From Leptolyngbya sp. FACHB-321 (GTDB lineage Bacteria; Cyanobacteriota; Cyanobacteriia; Leptolyngbyales; Leptolyngbyaceae), in the NCBI RefSeq assembly GCF_014695975.1, contig NZ_JACJPI010000012.1, forward strand, positions 1 to 64,000: 64,000 nt of DNA. The letters are read 5' to 3'. The stretch's first letter is position 1. Every line of letters starts with the position of its first letter. Below, one piece after another: positions 26,637 to 34,255 of the stretch. The position numbers were made by a program, and so were the translations under genes. The notes beneath the pieces are model-generated. The model was not told the DNA's origin. It was given only the letters and a program-made list of their open reading frames with translations, and ran no database searches.

Positions 26637-26750
26637 AGACGACATCAATTTGTCACTACCACTTAAAAGACACTAATTTGTCTCGACGACAAGAGTTAGT
26701 CACTAACGACACTAGTCTGTCACCGATGACATTTAATTAGTCACTGTACA
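26637..26750 (-). repeat. CAST left end (LE) with five TnsB-binding-type repeats
   Basis: Four directly abutting 20-bp units at 26665-26684, 26685-26704, 26705-26724 and 26725-26744 share the form (A/G)ACGACA...TTAGTCAC. A fifth lies at about 26637-26656. The terminus TGTACA occupies 26745-26750. Read outward-in, it starts TGTACAGTGACTAATTAA, very like the ShCAST LE. Confidence 0.95.
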
Positions 26751-26758
26751 AGTTTCAA

Positions 26759-26829
26759 AGCGGGCGGCGGGAATCGAACCCGCATTATTAGCTTGGAAGG
26801 CTAAAGTTTTACCACTAAACTACGCCCGC
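26759..26829 (-). tRNA. trnG-TCC: tRNA-Gly (anticodon TCC)
   Basis: 71 nt without encoded CCA. Acceptor GCGGGCG pairs with CGCCCGC, the D arm is GTTT/AAAC, and the anticodon stem TTAGC/GCTAA encloses loop CTTCCAA (anticodon complementary to 26795-26797). The T arm is GCGGG-TTCGATT-CCCGC. It is the CAST attachment gene: the homing guide matches its D/anticodon region and the transposon sits 8 bp past its 3' end, leaving the tRNA intact. Confidence 0.97.
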
Positions 26830-26947
26830 AAAAGCAATATGCTCGAAGCATTTACAACGGTAACATATTTTCAAGGGAAACACCCAATTGAAGTAGTCAT
26901 TTGAAGAGCCATTTAAGCGATCGCTCAATTTAAGCTGATGGTTGTGT

Positions 26948-27949
26948 CTAAGGTAGAGCTAGCTCTGCGTCCACAATCAAGTTTGACTGTGGAGGTATCA
27001 ACGGCTTGCCGTTTAAGTTGTCTTGAGCTGGCTTAAACTGCCATTGCTTAAAGATCTGTTCGGCAAGGTCATTCAGGGTTTCGGGGTCGATCGCACTACT
27101 TGAAGAGCGTAGCGCCGTTTTGCTTACGTCCAACATCAACCCGTTGTTATCAATGACAAGAGCCGCTTCTAGACGAATCGTTTGCCCAGCAAGTGCTGAC
27201 GGGTAGTTGATCAAGATATTTTTTTGAAGGTCGATCGGCTGTGCTAGTTGCTCTGGAACATCCACCAACGGTGGACGGGGATTAGAGACTGTAACTGCAA
27301 CGCTTGCTCCTTGTGGCAACTGGGCTATTCGTTGACCCTCCACAGGCTGCTCTGATGCTGCTGGCGGTAGCGTGTTGTTAGACGGATTGGGGTCAGAACC
27401 TGGCACTGCCCCTTGAGGTGTATTGGTCGTTGGTGGGGGTGTCTCTTGCGAAGGGAGGGTTTGATTTGGTGGGTTTGACTGAGGTGGAGTAGGGGTCGTT
27501 GGAGCGTTACGTGGCTGCGGCACTGGAGGTGCAATCGGCTCAGGCTGTGGTTGCTGAATGGGCGCGGGCACCCGATTCCGTCTTGTTATCTGGGGTACGA
27601 ATGGCTGCTCTACTGGTGGAGGAACGAAATCTGATGACTGCGGCAGTGCAGGCGGTTGTGCTTGTGTAGTGGCGGGGGTGCTAGCCGAAGGCGTGACAGG
27701 ACGAGCCGCGATCGTCGAGTTGGGTGCCTCCACTCGTTCGACCACCGTATTCGGATCAACAAACTCAACTGCAATTGGTTTTAGATCTAACTGCACTTTT
27801 GCAGTCTGAGTAGCTGCAAGACTAGCAAGGATAAACAGCACCAGATGGATGAGCACCGATCCTAGCGCTAGCGACAGCCATAGAGTTGGAGGGTCTGCGG
27901 AGCGCCGCACTTCGGTGAGTGAGTGTTGGTCAGCAGGATTGGTCATCAC
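26948..27949 (-). CDS. TonB-like energy transducer / proline-rich periplasmic protein
   Basis: 333 residues. One N-terminal membrane segment (LALGSVLIHLVLFILASLAA) is followed by a long Pro/Gln/Thr-rich spacer (residues about 90-210) and a C-terminal alpha/beta domain with LEAALVIDNNGLMLDVSKTAL and EQIFKQWQFKPAQ, typical of TonB-type C-termini. Anchored in the inner membrane and spanning the periplasm, it could transmit energy from ExbB/ExbD to outer-membrane transporters. No exbBD genes are nearby, so the partner is unknown. Start ATG at 27949; ATG 27946 is equivalent. Confidence 0.7.
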   Translation of the reverse strand: MMTNPADQHSLTEVRRSADPPTLWLSLALGSVLIHLVLFILASLAATQTAKVQLDLKPIAVEFVDPNTVVERVEAPNSTIAARPVTPSASTPATTQAQPPALPQSSDFVPPPVEQPFVPQITRRNRVPAPIQQPQPEPIAPPVPQPRNAPTTPTPPQSNPPNQTLPSQETPPPTTNTPQGAVPGSDPNPSNNTLPPAASEQPVEGQRIAQLPQGASVAVTVSNPRPPLVDVPEQLAQPIDLQKNILINYPSALAGQTIRLEAALVIDNNGLMLDVSKTALRSSSSAIDPETLNDLAEQIFKQWQFKPAQDNLNGKPLIPPQSNLIVDAELALP

Positions 27950-28274
27950 GCCATGCTAAAAAGCCAATTGATCGCTGCTCAAGCTGGAGACTGCAAGATA
28001 CAACAGGATCACTCATGATCCTAGCTCACTGCTGACCGTGCGAAAGCAGCAGACTGCAATTGTGCCGACCTTCGCTAGGGAGGGAGCCTTGCCATCATGT
28101 TGATTCATAAAGCTGTAGTGAAAAAACTGGCGATCGCAGGCATCTATTAGGAATAATTAGCCTAAAGATTAAAAACGTCGCGAGACTGTTTAAGGCGCTG
28201 CATGCGTCGGACGATCGCAGCGTCATGACATTGCTGTGTCAAGTTTAGCCAGTACTACAAGGAGGGGTTCAGTG
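27950..28274. other. Divergent intergenic region between tonB-like and GH19 genes
   Basis: About 325 bp between divergently oriented genes and so likely to hold both promoters. No tRNA, repeat or clear box is visible; it contains HIP1-like GCGATCG cores. Confidence 0.4.
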
Positions 28275-29162
28275 ATGACGCAAATTGCTATCTGGAGAAT
28301 CCAGGCGTTTATGCGTCTGGCATCGTTAATGAGCAAGCTGCAAGGAAGTGCTAGCAAGACTGATGAGCTAGCAGATAGCTTAGTGCGCGCTTTGAGTGGT
28401 TTGCCGTCCCGCCCTGCCGATAAGCCTCCGTATCTCAGTTTATTTTCAGTTGCAGATATCAAAGCGGGTCGCAAAGCAGCAGCGAATCGGTTGCAAGAGC
28501 TGTCTAGCAAGCTGCAAGGAGACGTGAATGAGCAAGATGAACTGGTGGATGATCTGCTGCGATCGCTGAGCAATTTGCCCGACCGCCCGTCTGACAAACA
28601 GCCTTATGCATCGCTGTTTCCTCCCAGTACAATGCGGCTGCTTACGGCACAGCAGTTTTTAGCAATCGCCCCCGAAGCCAGCACCAGCAGGATAAATGCT
28701 CTTGCGCCCCACTTAAACCGCACAATGGTCGAGTTTGATGTATCTACACCACTGCGGCAGGCACACTTTCTAGCGCAAATTGCTCACGAGTCCGATCGTT
28801 TTAATGCGCTCGAAGAGTATGCCTCTGGTGAAGATTATGAGTGGCGTGACGATCTAGGTAATATCTATAGTGGTGATGGTGTGCGCTTCAAAGGCAGAGG
28901 GCTAATTCAGGTAACAGGTCGCACAAACTATGGGTTATGTGGGAAGGCGTTGGGTATCGATTTAATCAACAATCCTACAAAATTAGCATCCCCTGATCTG
29001 GCAAGCCGTAGCGCTGGCTGGTTTTGGGCAAGCAATCAGCTGAATGGTGATGCGGACCATGACGACGTGAGAACTGTTACCAGAGTCATCAATGGCGGCT
29101 ATAACGGGCTGGACGATCGCATACAGCTTCTCAAAGCCGCAAAACGCGTTCTTAAAGTGTGA
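28275..29162 (+). CDS. GH19 chitinase/lysozyme-family protein with duplicated N-terminal segment
   Basis: Start ATG at 28275 is preferred because AAGGAGGGG lies 9 nt upstream; a longer frame begins at 28236. The C-terminal 170 residues match GH19: LRQAHFLAQIAHESDRF (catalytic Glu in HES), EEYASGEDYEWRDDLGN, then RFKGRGLIQVTGRTNY and FWASNQLN. Such enzymes cleave peptidoglycan or chitin. The N-terminal part holds two imperfect copies of a segment SKLQG...LPxRPxDKxPYxSLF, perhaps a binding or spacer module. No signal peptide is obvious, so the route of export is unclear. Confidence 0.82.
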   Translation: MTQIAIWRIQAFMRLASLMSKLQGSASKTDELADSLVRALSGLPSRPADKPPYLSLFSVADIKAGRKAAANRLQELSSKLQGDVNEQDELVDDLLRSLSNLPDRPSDKQPYASLFPPSTMRLLTAQQFLAIAPEASTSRINALAPHLNRTMVEFDVSTPLRQAHFLAQIAHESDRFNALEEYASGEDYEWRDDLGNIYSGDGVRFKGRGLIQVTGRTNYGLCGKALGIDLINNPTKLASPDLASRSAGWFWASNQLNGDADHDDVRTVTRVINGGYNGLDDRIQLLKAAKRVLKV

Positions 29163-29292
29163 GCGTCTCAAAAATTTGAGCGGTTCAAACGTGCGTTCCA
29201 AACGTTAGACGAATCTGGTAAGGCAGTTTCAAGCGTGCGTTTCTAGCAGAGTCGCGCACCTGCTAGAAACGCTGGGCTTAAAAACACTGGGC

Positions 29293-30408
29293 TTAGAACG
29301 CGATCGTTGGCACTACAAAGTTTCCAGGCTTGCTGGTAGCAGGCTTCGGCAAGTTTGATGCAGACGAGGGCTGAGTAACAGACGGCTGCTTAACCGGAGG
29401 CTGAACTACAGGCGCAACAGGCACAGGTGGCTGTACTGCTTGACTAGGGGCAGTTTGAATCGGCTGAGCAGCCGCAGCAGGTAACGGTACACGAATCGGT
29501 CTACCTGTGAGGGGCGATCGAGTCGGTAGAGCAGGTGGTCTAACGGTAGGCTCTGGTGCTCTGTTCCCAGACACTGGAATCGTTATTGGAATCGTGACTG
29601 GAATCGTTGCCGATGGGGTTGTTACTGGCAGCGGACGAACGGGAGTCGGGCGACTTGAACCTGTTGCAATAGTTGGTTCTGGCAGCGGCACAGCAATGGG
29701 CACCGACGGGCTAGCAGGTTGGGATACGGAGGGAGCTACACCTGGTGCAAACACAATCTCAGGGCGAACAGGATTGGGGCGAGACGCGATTGGCGCGATT
29801 GGCTGTGTTGCTGGCAAGGGGCGTGTTGCTGGAAGCGGCGTTGGAGCAGCGGCGATCGCGCTATTCAACGGTTGGTCATTGGTCAGGTAAAAGTGACCCA
29901 ACTGCTTGTTGTTGTAGACTCGGCGCGTGATTCGCCAGCCAGGATTAAGTTGAAGTTTCGCAAAACCATTGGTCACGCCGCCTGCTCGACCGATAGGGAT
30001 TTCAGTGGCATTGCGAGCGACCGATGGCACACCAACTAACAGCAAATCACCATCGCGTCGCACCACACGTAGACTGTATTGCAGTCCCAAATCCTGGTCG
30101 CCCATCCGAATTGAATAGCCATTGGCATCGGTACTGCGTCCGCAAATGCCTGTAAAGTCAAAGCTAGTCAACAACGGGTCGATCGTGGTTGGGCTGCTGC
30201 CACTCTCACTCCAACAGGCACGACGGTTCGATACTTGCTCAACGATCACCAATTGATGGGCATTGTTACCATAGGGTGAAGCGACCAAAAGCAGTTTGTT
30301 GGGATCTAAATCTACCTTACTAAAAAGAGCAGCAGCAGCAGGTTTGATAGCAGTCAGGGAACTTAAAGCCAGGGTTGCCAAAGCAACCATTTTGAGTCGA
30401 GTCATCAT
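29293..30408 (-). CDS. DUF3747 secreted protein with proline-rich tail
   Basis: 371 residues from ATG at 30408, chosen because it gives a signal peptide (KMVALATLALSSLTAIKPAAA); an upstream TTG at 30483 would extend it without one. The N-terminal domain (SKVDLDPNKLLLVASPYG, HQLVIVEQVSNRRACW, FTGICGRSTDANGYSIRMG, DLGLQYSLRVVRR) matches cyanobacterial DUF3747. The C-terminal half is Pro/Thr/Val-rich low complexity. Probably periplasmic or surface-attached; function unknown. Confidence 0.82.
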   Translation of the reverse strand: MMTRLKMVALATLALSSLTAIKPAAAALFSKVDLDPNKLLLVASPYGNNAHQLVIVEQVSNRRACWSESGSSPTTIDPLLTSFDFTGICGRSTDANGYSIRMGDQDLGLQYSLRVVRRDGDLLLVGVPSVARNATEIPIGRAGGVTNGFAKLQLNPGWRITRRVYNNKQLGHFYLTNDQPLNSAIAAAPTPLPATRPLPATQPIAPIASRPNPVRPEIVFAPGVAPSVSQPASPSVPIAVPLPEPTIATGSSRPTPVRPLPVTTPSATIPVTIPITIPVSGNRAPEPTVRPPALPTRSPLTGRPIRVPLPAAAAQPIQTAPSQAVQPPVPVAPVVQPPVKQPSVTQPSSASNLPKPATSKPGNFVVPTIAF

Positions 30409-30778
30409 GTCTGTTTGCCCAGGGATGAAGGTAGTTACTGCTTCCCTGTCCGCAGGAAGAGGTAACTGTTCCGGATAAACCAAAATGGCACTGTGTCAAT
30501 TTTTCGACTGGCGTAAAAAAGATGACAAATCCTTACAGAGCAATGGTTTTCGGGAACTCTTGCATACTTTTGTGGTCAATCAAGCATTTCGACAAAGCGA
30601 TGTTTGTGCCCGACCAATACCCCTTGGAGTGAGCCAGCGTTTACCCCTTCAATAGACGCTTTAATAGACGTTGATCGATCACCTGCTTTTGAACATTGGA
30701 TGACTTGTTGTTAAACGTTTTATCCTTAAGCCTGAAGCTCTCATCCTTTAGCCCTCATCCTTTCATTCCGCCTCTGTT
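30409..30778. other. Divergent intergenic region, no gene found
   Basis: 370 bp between the DUF3747 gene and the flavoprotein gene, transcribed divergently. Contains the short repeat AATAGACG(C/T)T at 30652-30661 and 30663-30672. No RNA gene recognised. Confidence 0.35.
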
Positions 30779-32020
30779 ATGTCGTCTGATCCAGTGTCTG
30801 TTGTCGTTGTCGGTGGTGGTGCGGCTGGCTTTTTTGGAGCGATCGCCTGTGCTAGCCAGCATCCCCATAGCCGAGTCACGCTACTGGAGGCGGCACGTCA
30901 ACCCCTAGCCAAGGTGAGTATTTCCGGCGGCGGACGCTGCAATGTAACTCATGCGTGCTTTGATCCAGCACTTTTGGTACAACACTATCCCAGAGGCGGC
31001 AAAGCGCTGCGGAGTCCCTTCAGCCGCTTTCAGGCGCGGGATACGGTGGAATGGTTTGAGTCACATGGTGTCACGCTGAAAACTGAGGCAGATGGACGTA
31101 TGTTTCCTATCACTGACGACTCAGCAACGATCGTCACCTGCCTGATGCAGACGGCAAAAGCAATGGGTGTAAAACTTTGGCAGGGAGCCGCTGTAAAAGA
31201 TGTTTCTCGGCAGGAGCATGGCTTTGCTGTGACGGTGAAAGCGGGTGAAACGCTCACGTGCGATCGTCTCCTGCTTGCTACTGGCAGCAGCCCCCAGGGT
31301 TTTGCGATCGCTCGTGCGTTTGGTCATGCGATCGAACCACCCGTGCCGTCTCTGTTTACCTTCAATATTGCTGATCCACGCTTACATGATCTGGCAGGCG
31401 TATCAGTGCCAATGGCGCACTTACGGCTGCAAACAGGCGAAAAAAGCTCTTTGGAGCAAACGGGACCGTTGCTGATCACCCACTGGGGTTTAAGTGGTCC
31501 GGCGGTACTGAAACTGTCTGCCTGGGGTGCCAGGGTGCTGCATGATAGCCGCTATCAAGCGACCTTACTGGTAAACTGGTTGCCGCAGTCTAACCCAGAG
31601 GCATTGCGTCAACAGCTTTTAGCCGTGAAGTCGCAGCTACCGAAGCGGGCGATCATCACCAGTTGCCCCGTACTGATACCGCGCCGCTTGTGGGAGCGGT
31701 TGACTAGCTATGTTGGTATCGCTGCCGAAACACGTTGGGCAGACCTATCAAACAAAACGCTGAACTCGTTGATTCAGGAGCTGACCCGTGGAGAATATAC
31801 GATCAGCGGCAAAGGAACATTTAAAGAAGAATTTGTCACCTGTGGTGGCGTTCGCTTGAAGGAAGTCGATTTCAAAACGATGGAGAGCCGTTGCTGCCCC
31901 GGACTCCACTTTGCAGGCGAGATTCTAGATATCGACGGTGTAACGGGCGGCTTCAACTTTCAGAGCGCCTGGACGACTGGCTGGATTGCGGGTCAGGCAA
32001 TGGGAGCGCTAAATCCTTAA
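30779..32020 (+). CDS. NAD(P)/FAD-dependent oxidoreductase, BaiN/HI0933 family
   Basis: 413 residues. Dinucleotide-binding motif VVVVGGGAAGFFGAIA at the N-terminus, GGGRCNVTHACFD (residues about 50-62) and LLLATGSSPQ are hallmarks of the HI0933-like flavoproteins. The C-terminus AGEILDIDGVTGGFNFQSAW closes the FAD site. Related proteins are annotated as aminoacetone oxidases or 3-dehydro-bile-acid reductases, but the cyanobacterial substrate is unknown. Monocistronic; its end overlaps the stop of the convergent small DUF3096 gene. Confidence 0.92.
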   Translation: MSSDPVSVVVVGGGAAGFFGAIACASQHPHSRVTLLEAARQPLAKVSISGGGRCNVTHACFDPALLVQHYPRGGKALRSPFSRFQARDTVEWFESHGVTLKTEADGRMFPITDDSATIVTCLMQTAKAMGVKLWQGAAVKDVSRQEHGFAVTVKAGETLTCDRLLLATGSSPQGFAIARAFGHAIEPPVPSLFTFNIADPRLHDLAGVSVPMAHLRLQTGEKSSLEQTGPLLITHWGLSGPAVLKLSAWGARVLHDSRYQATLLVNWLPQSNPEALRQQLLAVKSQLPKRAIITSCPVLIPRRLWERLTSYVGIAAETRWADLSNKTLNSLIQELTRGEYTISGKGTFKEEFVTCGGVRLKEVDFKTMESRCCPGLHFAGEILDIDGVTGGFNFQSAWTTGWIAGQAMGALNP

Positions 32021-32191
32021 ATTAAACACCTGCACTAAGCCCGTCAGGATGAGATAGATTGCCACAATCAAATTGAGCAGGCGGGGAATTGCCAGAATCA
32101 GAATGCCTGCTAAAAGGGCAACAATGCCACTGAGCCGAAAGTTGACTTGAATGTCAGCCGCTTGCTGGGCAAGGAAGAGGTAGTCCAACAC
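32009..32191 (-). CDS. DUF3096 small membrane protein
   Basis: 60 residues, ATG at 32191. Two hydrophobic segments (GIVALLAGILILAIP and LNLIVAIYLILTGLVQV) around a short turn fit DUF3096. Function unknown. It converges on and overlaps the 3' end of the flavoprotein gene by 12 bp. Confidence 0.85.
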   Translation of the reverse strand: MLDYLFLAQQAADIQVNFRLSGIVALLAGILILAIPRLLNLIVAIYLILTGLVQVFNLRI

Positions 32192-32625
32192 AGCATTTGC
32201 CTCTCAGTAAAGGGTTTAAGTACAAAGATGCTTCCACAGTACTCTAAGCATCTCGTATCAGGATGTATCTCAGGAGGCAAAGGGCGATCGTCCTTAAAGC
32301 ACCAACAGCACTGCTTGAACGCCATTGCCATTCGCCCCTGTATAAGTGTCATTCATCAGCTTTTATCGAGAAGTGTAAAGTCTCTTGTGTGATAGGCAAG
32401 AAAATCTAAAGTTATTTGAACCAAATCCTGATCAAGCTGGTCTAACTGTGTGGGTTCCAACGCTAAAGGCCTCTAAGCAGCTTGCGGCGTGAGAATTACA
32501 AACAGACATCTGCACAAGATCACTCAATTTGCAGACTGCCTTGCTCCCAAAAATCTTTACAATTCGACATAATGTCGCTACATAGCTCACTTCTGTTCAT
32601 CCGCTGCACATAGTACAAAAGGCTC
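32192..32625. other. Intergenic region upstream of the RND efflux genes
   Basis: About 430 bp between divergent genes. It should contain promoters for the DUF3096 gene and for the efflux pair. Short plus- and minus-strand ORFs here overlap each other and look spurious. Confidence 0.35.
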
Positions 32626-34080
32626 ATGATTTCAGTAACTTCGTCCTCTGTCCCCTTCGCACCTAAAGCAGTGTTGTTACACAAGGCAAAGCCAACCTCG
32701 ATCGCTCGGTGGGCAGTGGCAGTGGGAGCGGCACTTGCTGTTTCGGGCTGTGGTCTGCTGCCAAAGGGCGACAATGCTGATGCTCAAACACGCCCGTCCG
32801 GTAATGCTCAAGGTCAAAGGACAGCGGCAGTTGATGTAGCGATCGCGGCAACGGCTCCTCTAGAAGCAGCAAGAGAGTATACAGGCACTACTCAACCCTT
32901 GCAGGAAGTAGCGATTCGCGCTCAGGCAGAAGGTCAACTCCAGGCATTGAATGTCGATGTGGGCGATCGCGTCCAGCGAGGGCAAACCCTGGCACGGATT
33001 GATGACTCCATTCTGACGGCTGCAACCGCCGAAGCAGAAGCCGAACTGGCATCCCGGCGAACAGAAATTAGCCAGCTTCAAACCCAAGTCAGCGATGCCC
33101 AGACGCAGGTGGAGCAGGCGCGGCTGCAACTTCAGCAAGCAGAGTCAGATGCGGCTCGTTACCAACGTCTCGCCAGAGATGGTGCTGTCACACAACAGCA
33201 GGCAGAACAATCGCGCACGCAGGCGAGAACAGCAGCGCAGGTCTTGCGATCGAGCCAGGAACGGGTGCGAAACCAGCAACAGGCGATCGCAGCAGCACAG
33301 GGTCGGGTTGTGGCGCAGCAGGCAGTCGTTGCCCAGCAGCAAGAGCGGCGATCGTATGCCGTGCTGACTGCGCCCATTAGTGGGGCAGTGCTAATGCGAT
33401 CAACTGAGGCAGGCAATGTCGTACAAGTTGGCAATGAACTGCTGCGGCTAGGTGACTTTAGCCAAGCAAAGGTGACAGTGCAGGTTTCGGAACTCGATCT
33501 GACTGATGTTCGGTTAAGTGGTGCGGCGAACGTGCGGTTAGATGCTTTTCCCAACGAACGGTTTGCCGGTAGGGTGACGCGAGTATCGCCAGCCGCTAAC
33601 CCCACCTCTCGTCTAGTGCCTGTTGAAGTAACCATTCCCAACCCAGCAGGTAAAGTAGGCAGCGGGCTGCTAGCACGGGTGAGCTTTATGCAAACAACGA
33701 CCGATCGCATTGTTGTACCACTTGCTGCTGTGCAGGACGATCGAGCTAGAGGTCAACAATCCAGCCAGAAACCTGAGTCGACTGATCGACAAGCGAATCA
33801 GCAGCCTAGACAGCGAGGGTCAAACGCAGGAGTCGCTACCTCTAGGCAGCCAGAAAATGGTGACGCAAAGCCTAAGCAAACAAAAGGCACCCTGTTTGTT
33901 GTGGCAGGCGAGGGCGAACAGGCGAAAGTTGCTGCACGATCAGTCACCTTAGGCGAACAGCTAGACGGTAAAGTCCAAATTCTTGCGGGACTAAAACCGG
34001 GCGATCGCTTTGTTGCACGCACCAGTAAGCCCCTCAAAGATGGTGACTCAGTGCGCTTGAGCATCCTGTCAGCAAAGTAA
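32626..34080 (+). CDS. RND efflux periplasmic adaptor (membrane fusion protein)
   Basis: 484 residues with a lipoprotein signal ending LAVSGC (C42 as lipidation site). Typical adaptor order: beta-barrel/lipoyl half (EYTGTTQPLQEVAIRAQAEG, VDVGDRVQRGQTLARID), a long coiled-coil hairpin (residues about 130-240, TEISQLQTQVSDAQTQ), the second lipoyl half (YAVLTAPISGAVLMR), and a membrane-proximal domain (FVARTSKPLKDGDSVRL). A Gln/Arg-rich low-complexity stretch interrupts the C-terminal domain at about 380-420. It connects the RND pump encoded 175 bp downstream to an outer-membrane channel. Confidence 0.92.
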   Translation: MISVTSSSVPFAPKAVLLHKAKPTSIARWAVAVGAALAVSGCGLLPKGDNADAQTRPSGNAQGQRTAAVDVAIAATAPLEAAREYTGTTQPLQEVAIRAQAEGQLQALNVDVGDRVQRGQTLARIDDSILTAATAEAEAELASRRTEISQLQTQVSDAQTQVEQARLQLQQAESDAARYQRLARDGAVTQQQAEQSRTQARTAAQVLRSSQERVRNQQQAIAAAQGRVVAQQAVVAQQQERRSYAVLTAPISGAVLMRSTEAGNVVQVGNELLRLGDFSQAKVTVQVSELDLTDVRLSGAANVRLDAFPNERFAGRVTRVSPAANPTSRLVPVEVTIPNPAGKVGSGLLARVSFMQTTTDRIVVPLAAVQDDRARGQQSSQKPESTDRQANQQPRQRGSNAGVATSRQPENGDAKPKQTKGTLFVVAGEGEQAKVAARSVTLGEQLDGKVQILAGLKPGDRFVARTSKPLKDGDSVRLSILSAK

Positions 34081-34255
34081 CGTCTAACGAGACCCGTCTG
34101 AATGCAGCGACGTAAAGAGACCCAACTTCTTTGTTCGGTCTTGCTTACTAGCTGCACTTTAAGACAGAAGGCGGGCATCTGACAGAATCCCGACCTCTGC
34201 ATCCCTTTGCCTCCTCTAACTGCCTACACCTGCTCCTTCACCATCCCTAGCCCTC

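Larger units (their letters stand above)
5685..26750. mobile_element. Type V-K CRISPR-associated transposon (Cas12k CAST), about 21 kb
   Basis: It carries tnsB, tnsC and tniQ at one side; cvkR, cas12k, tracrRNA and a CRISPR array at the other; and defence cargo between. No tnsA is present, as expected for V-K elements, which lack second-strand cutting and often form cointegrates. The right boundary is firm: terminal TGTACA at 26745-26750 preceded by four abutting 20-bp TnsB-type repeats, 8 bp from the tRNA-Gly 3' end. The left boundary is approximate: only one good TnsB-type unit lies upstream of tnsB and no TGTACA terminus was found. The end beside the CRISPR array corresponds to LE in the ShCAST convention. 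Confidence 0.9.
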
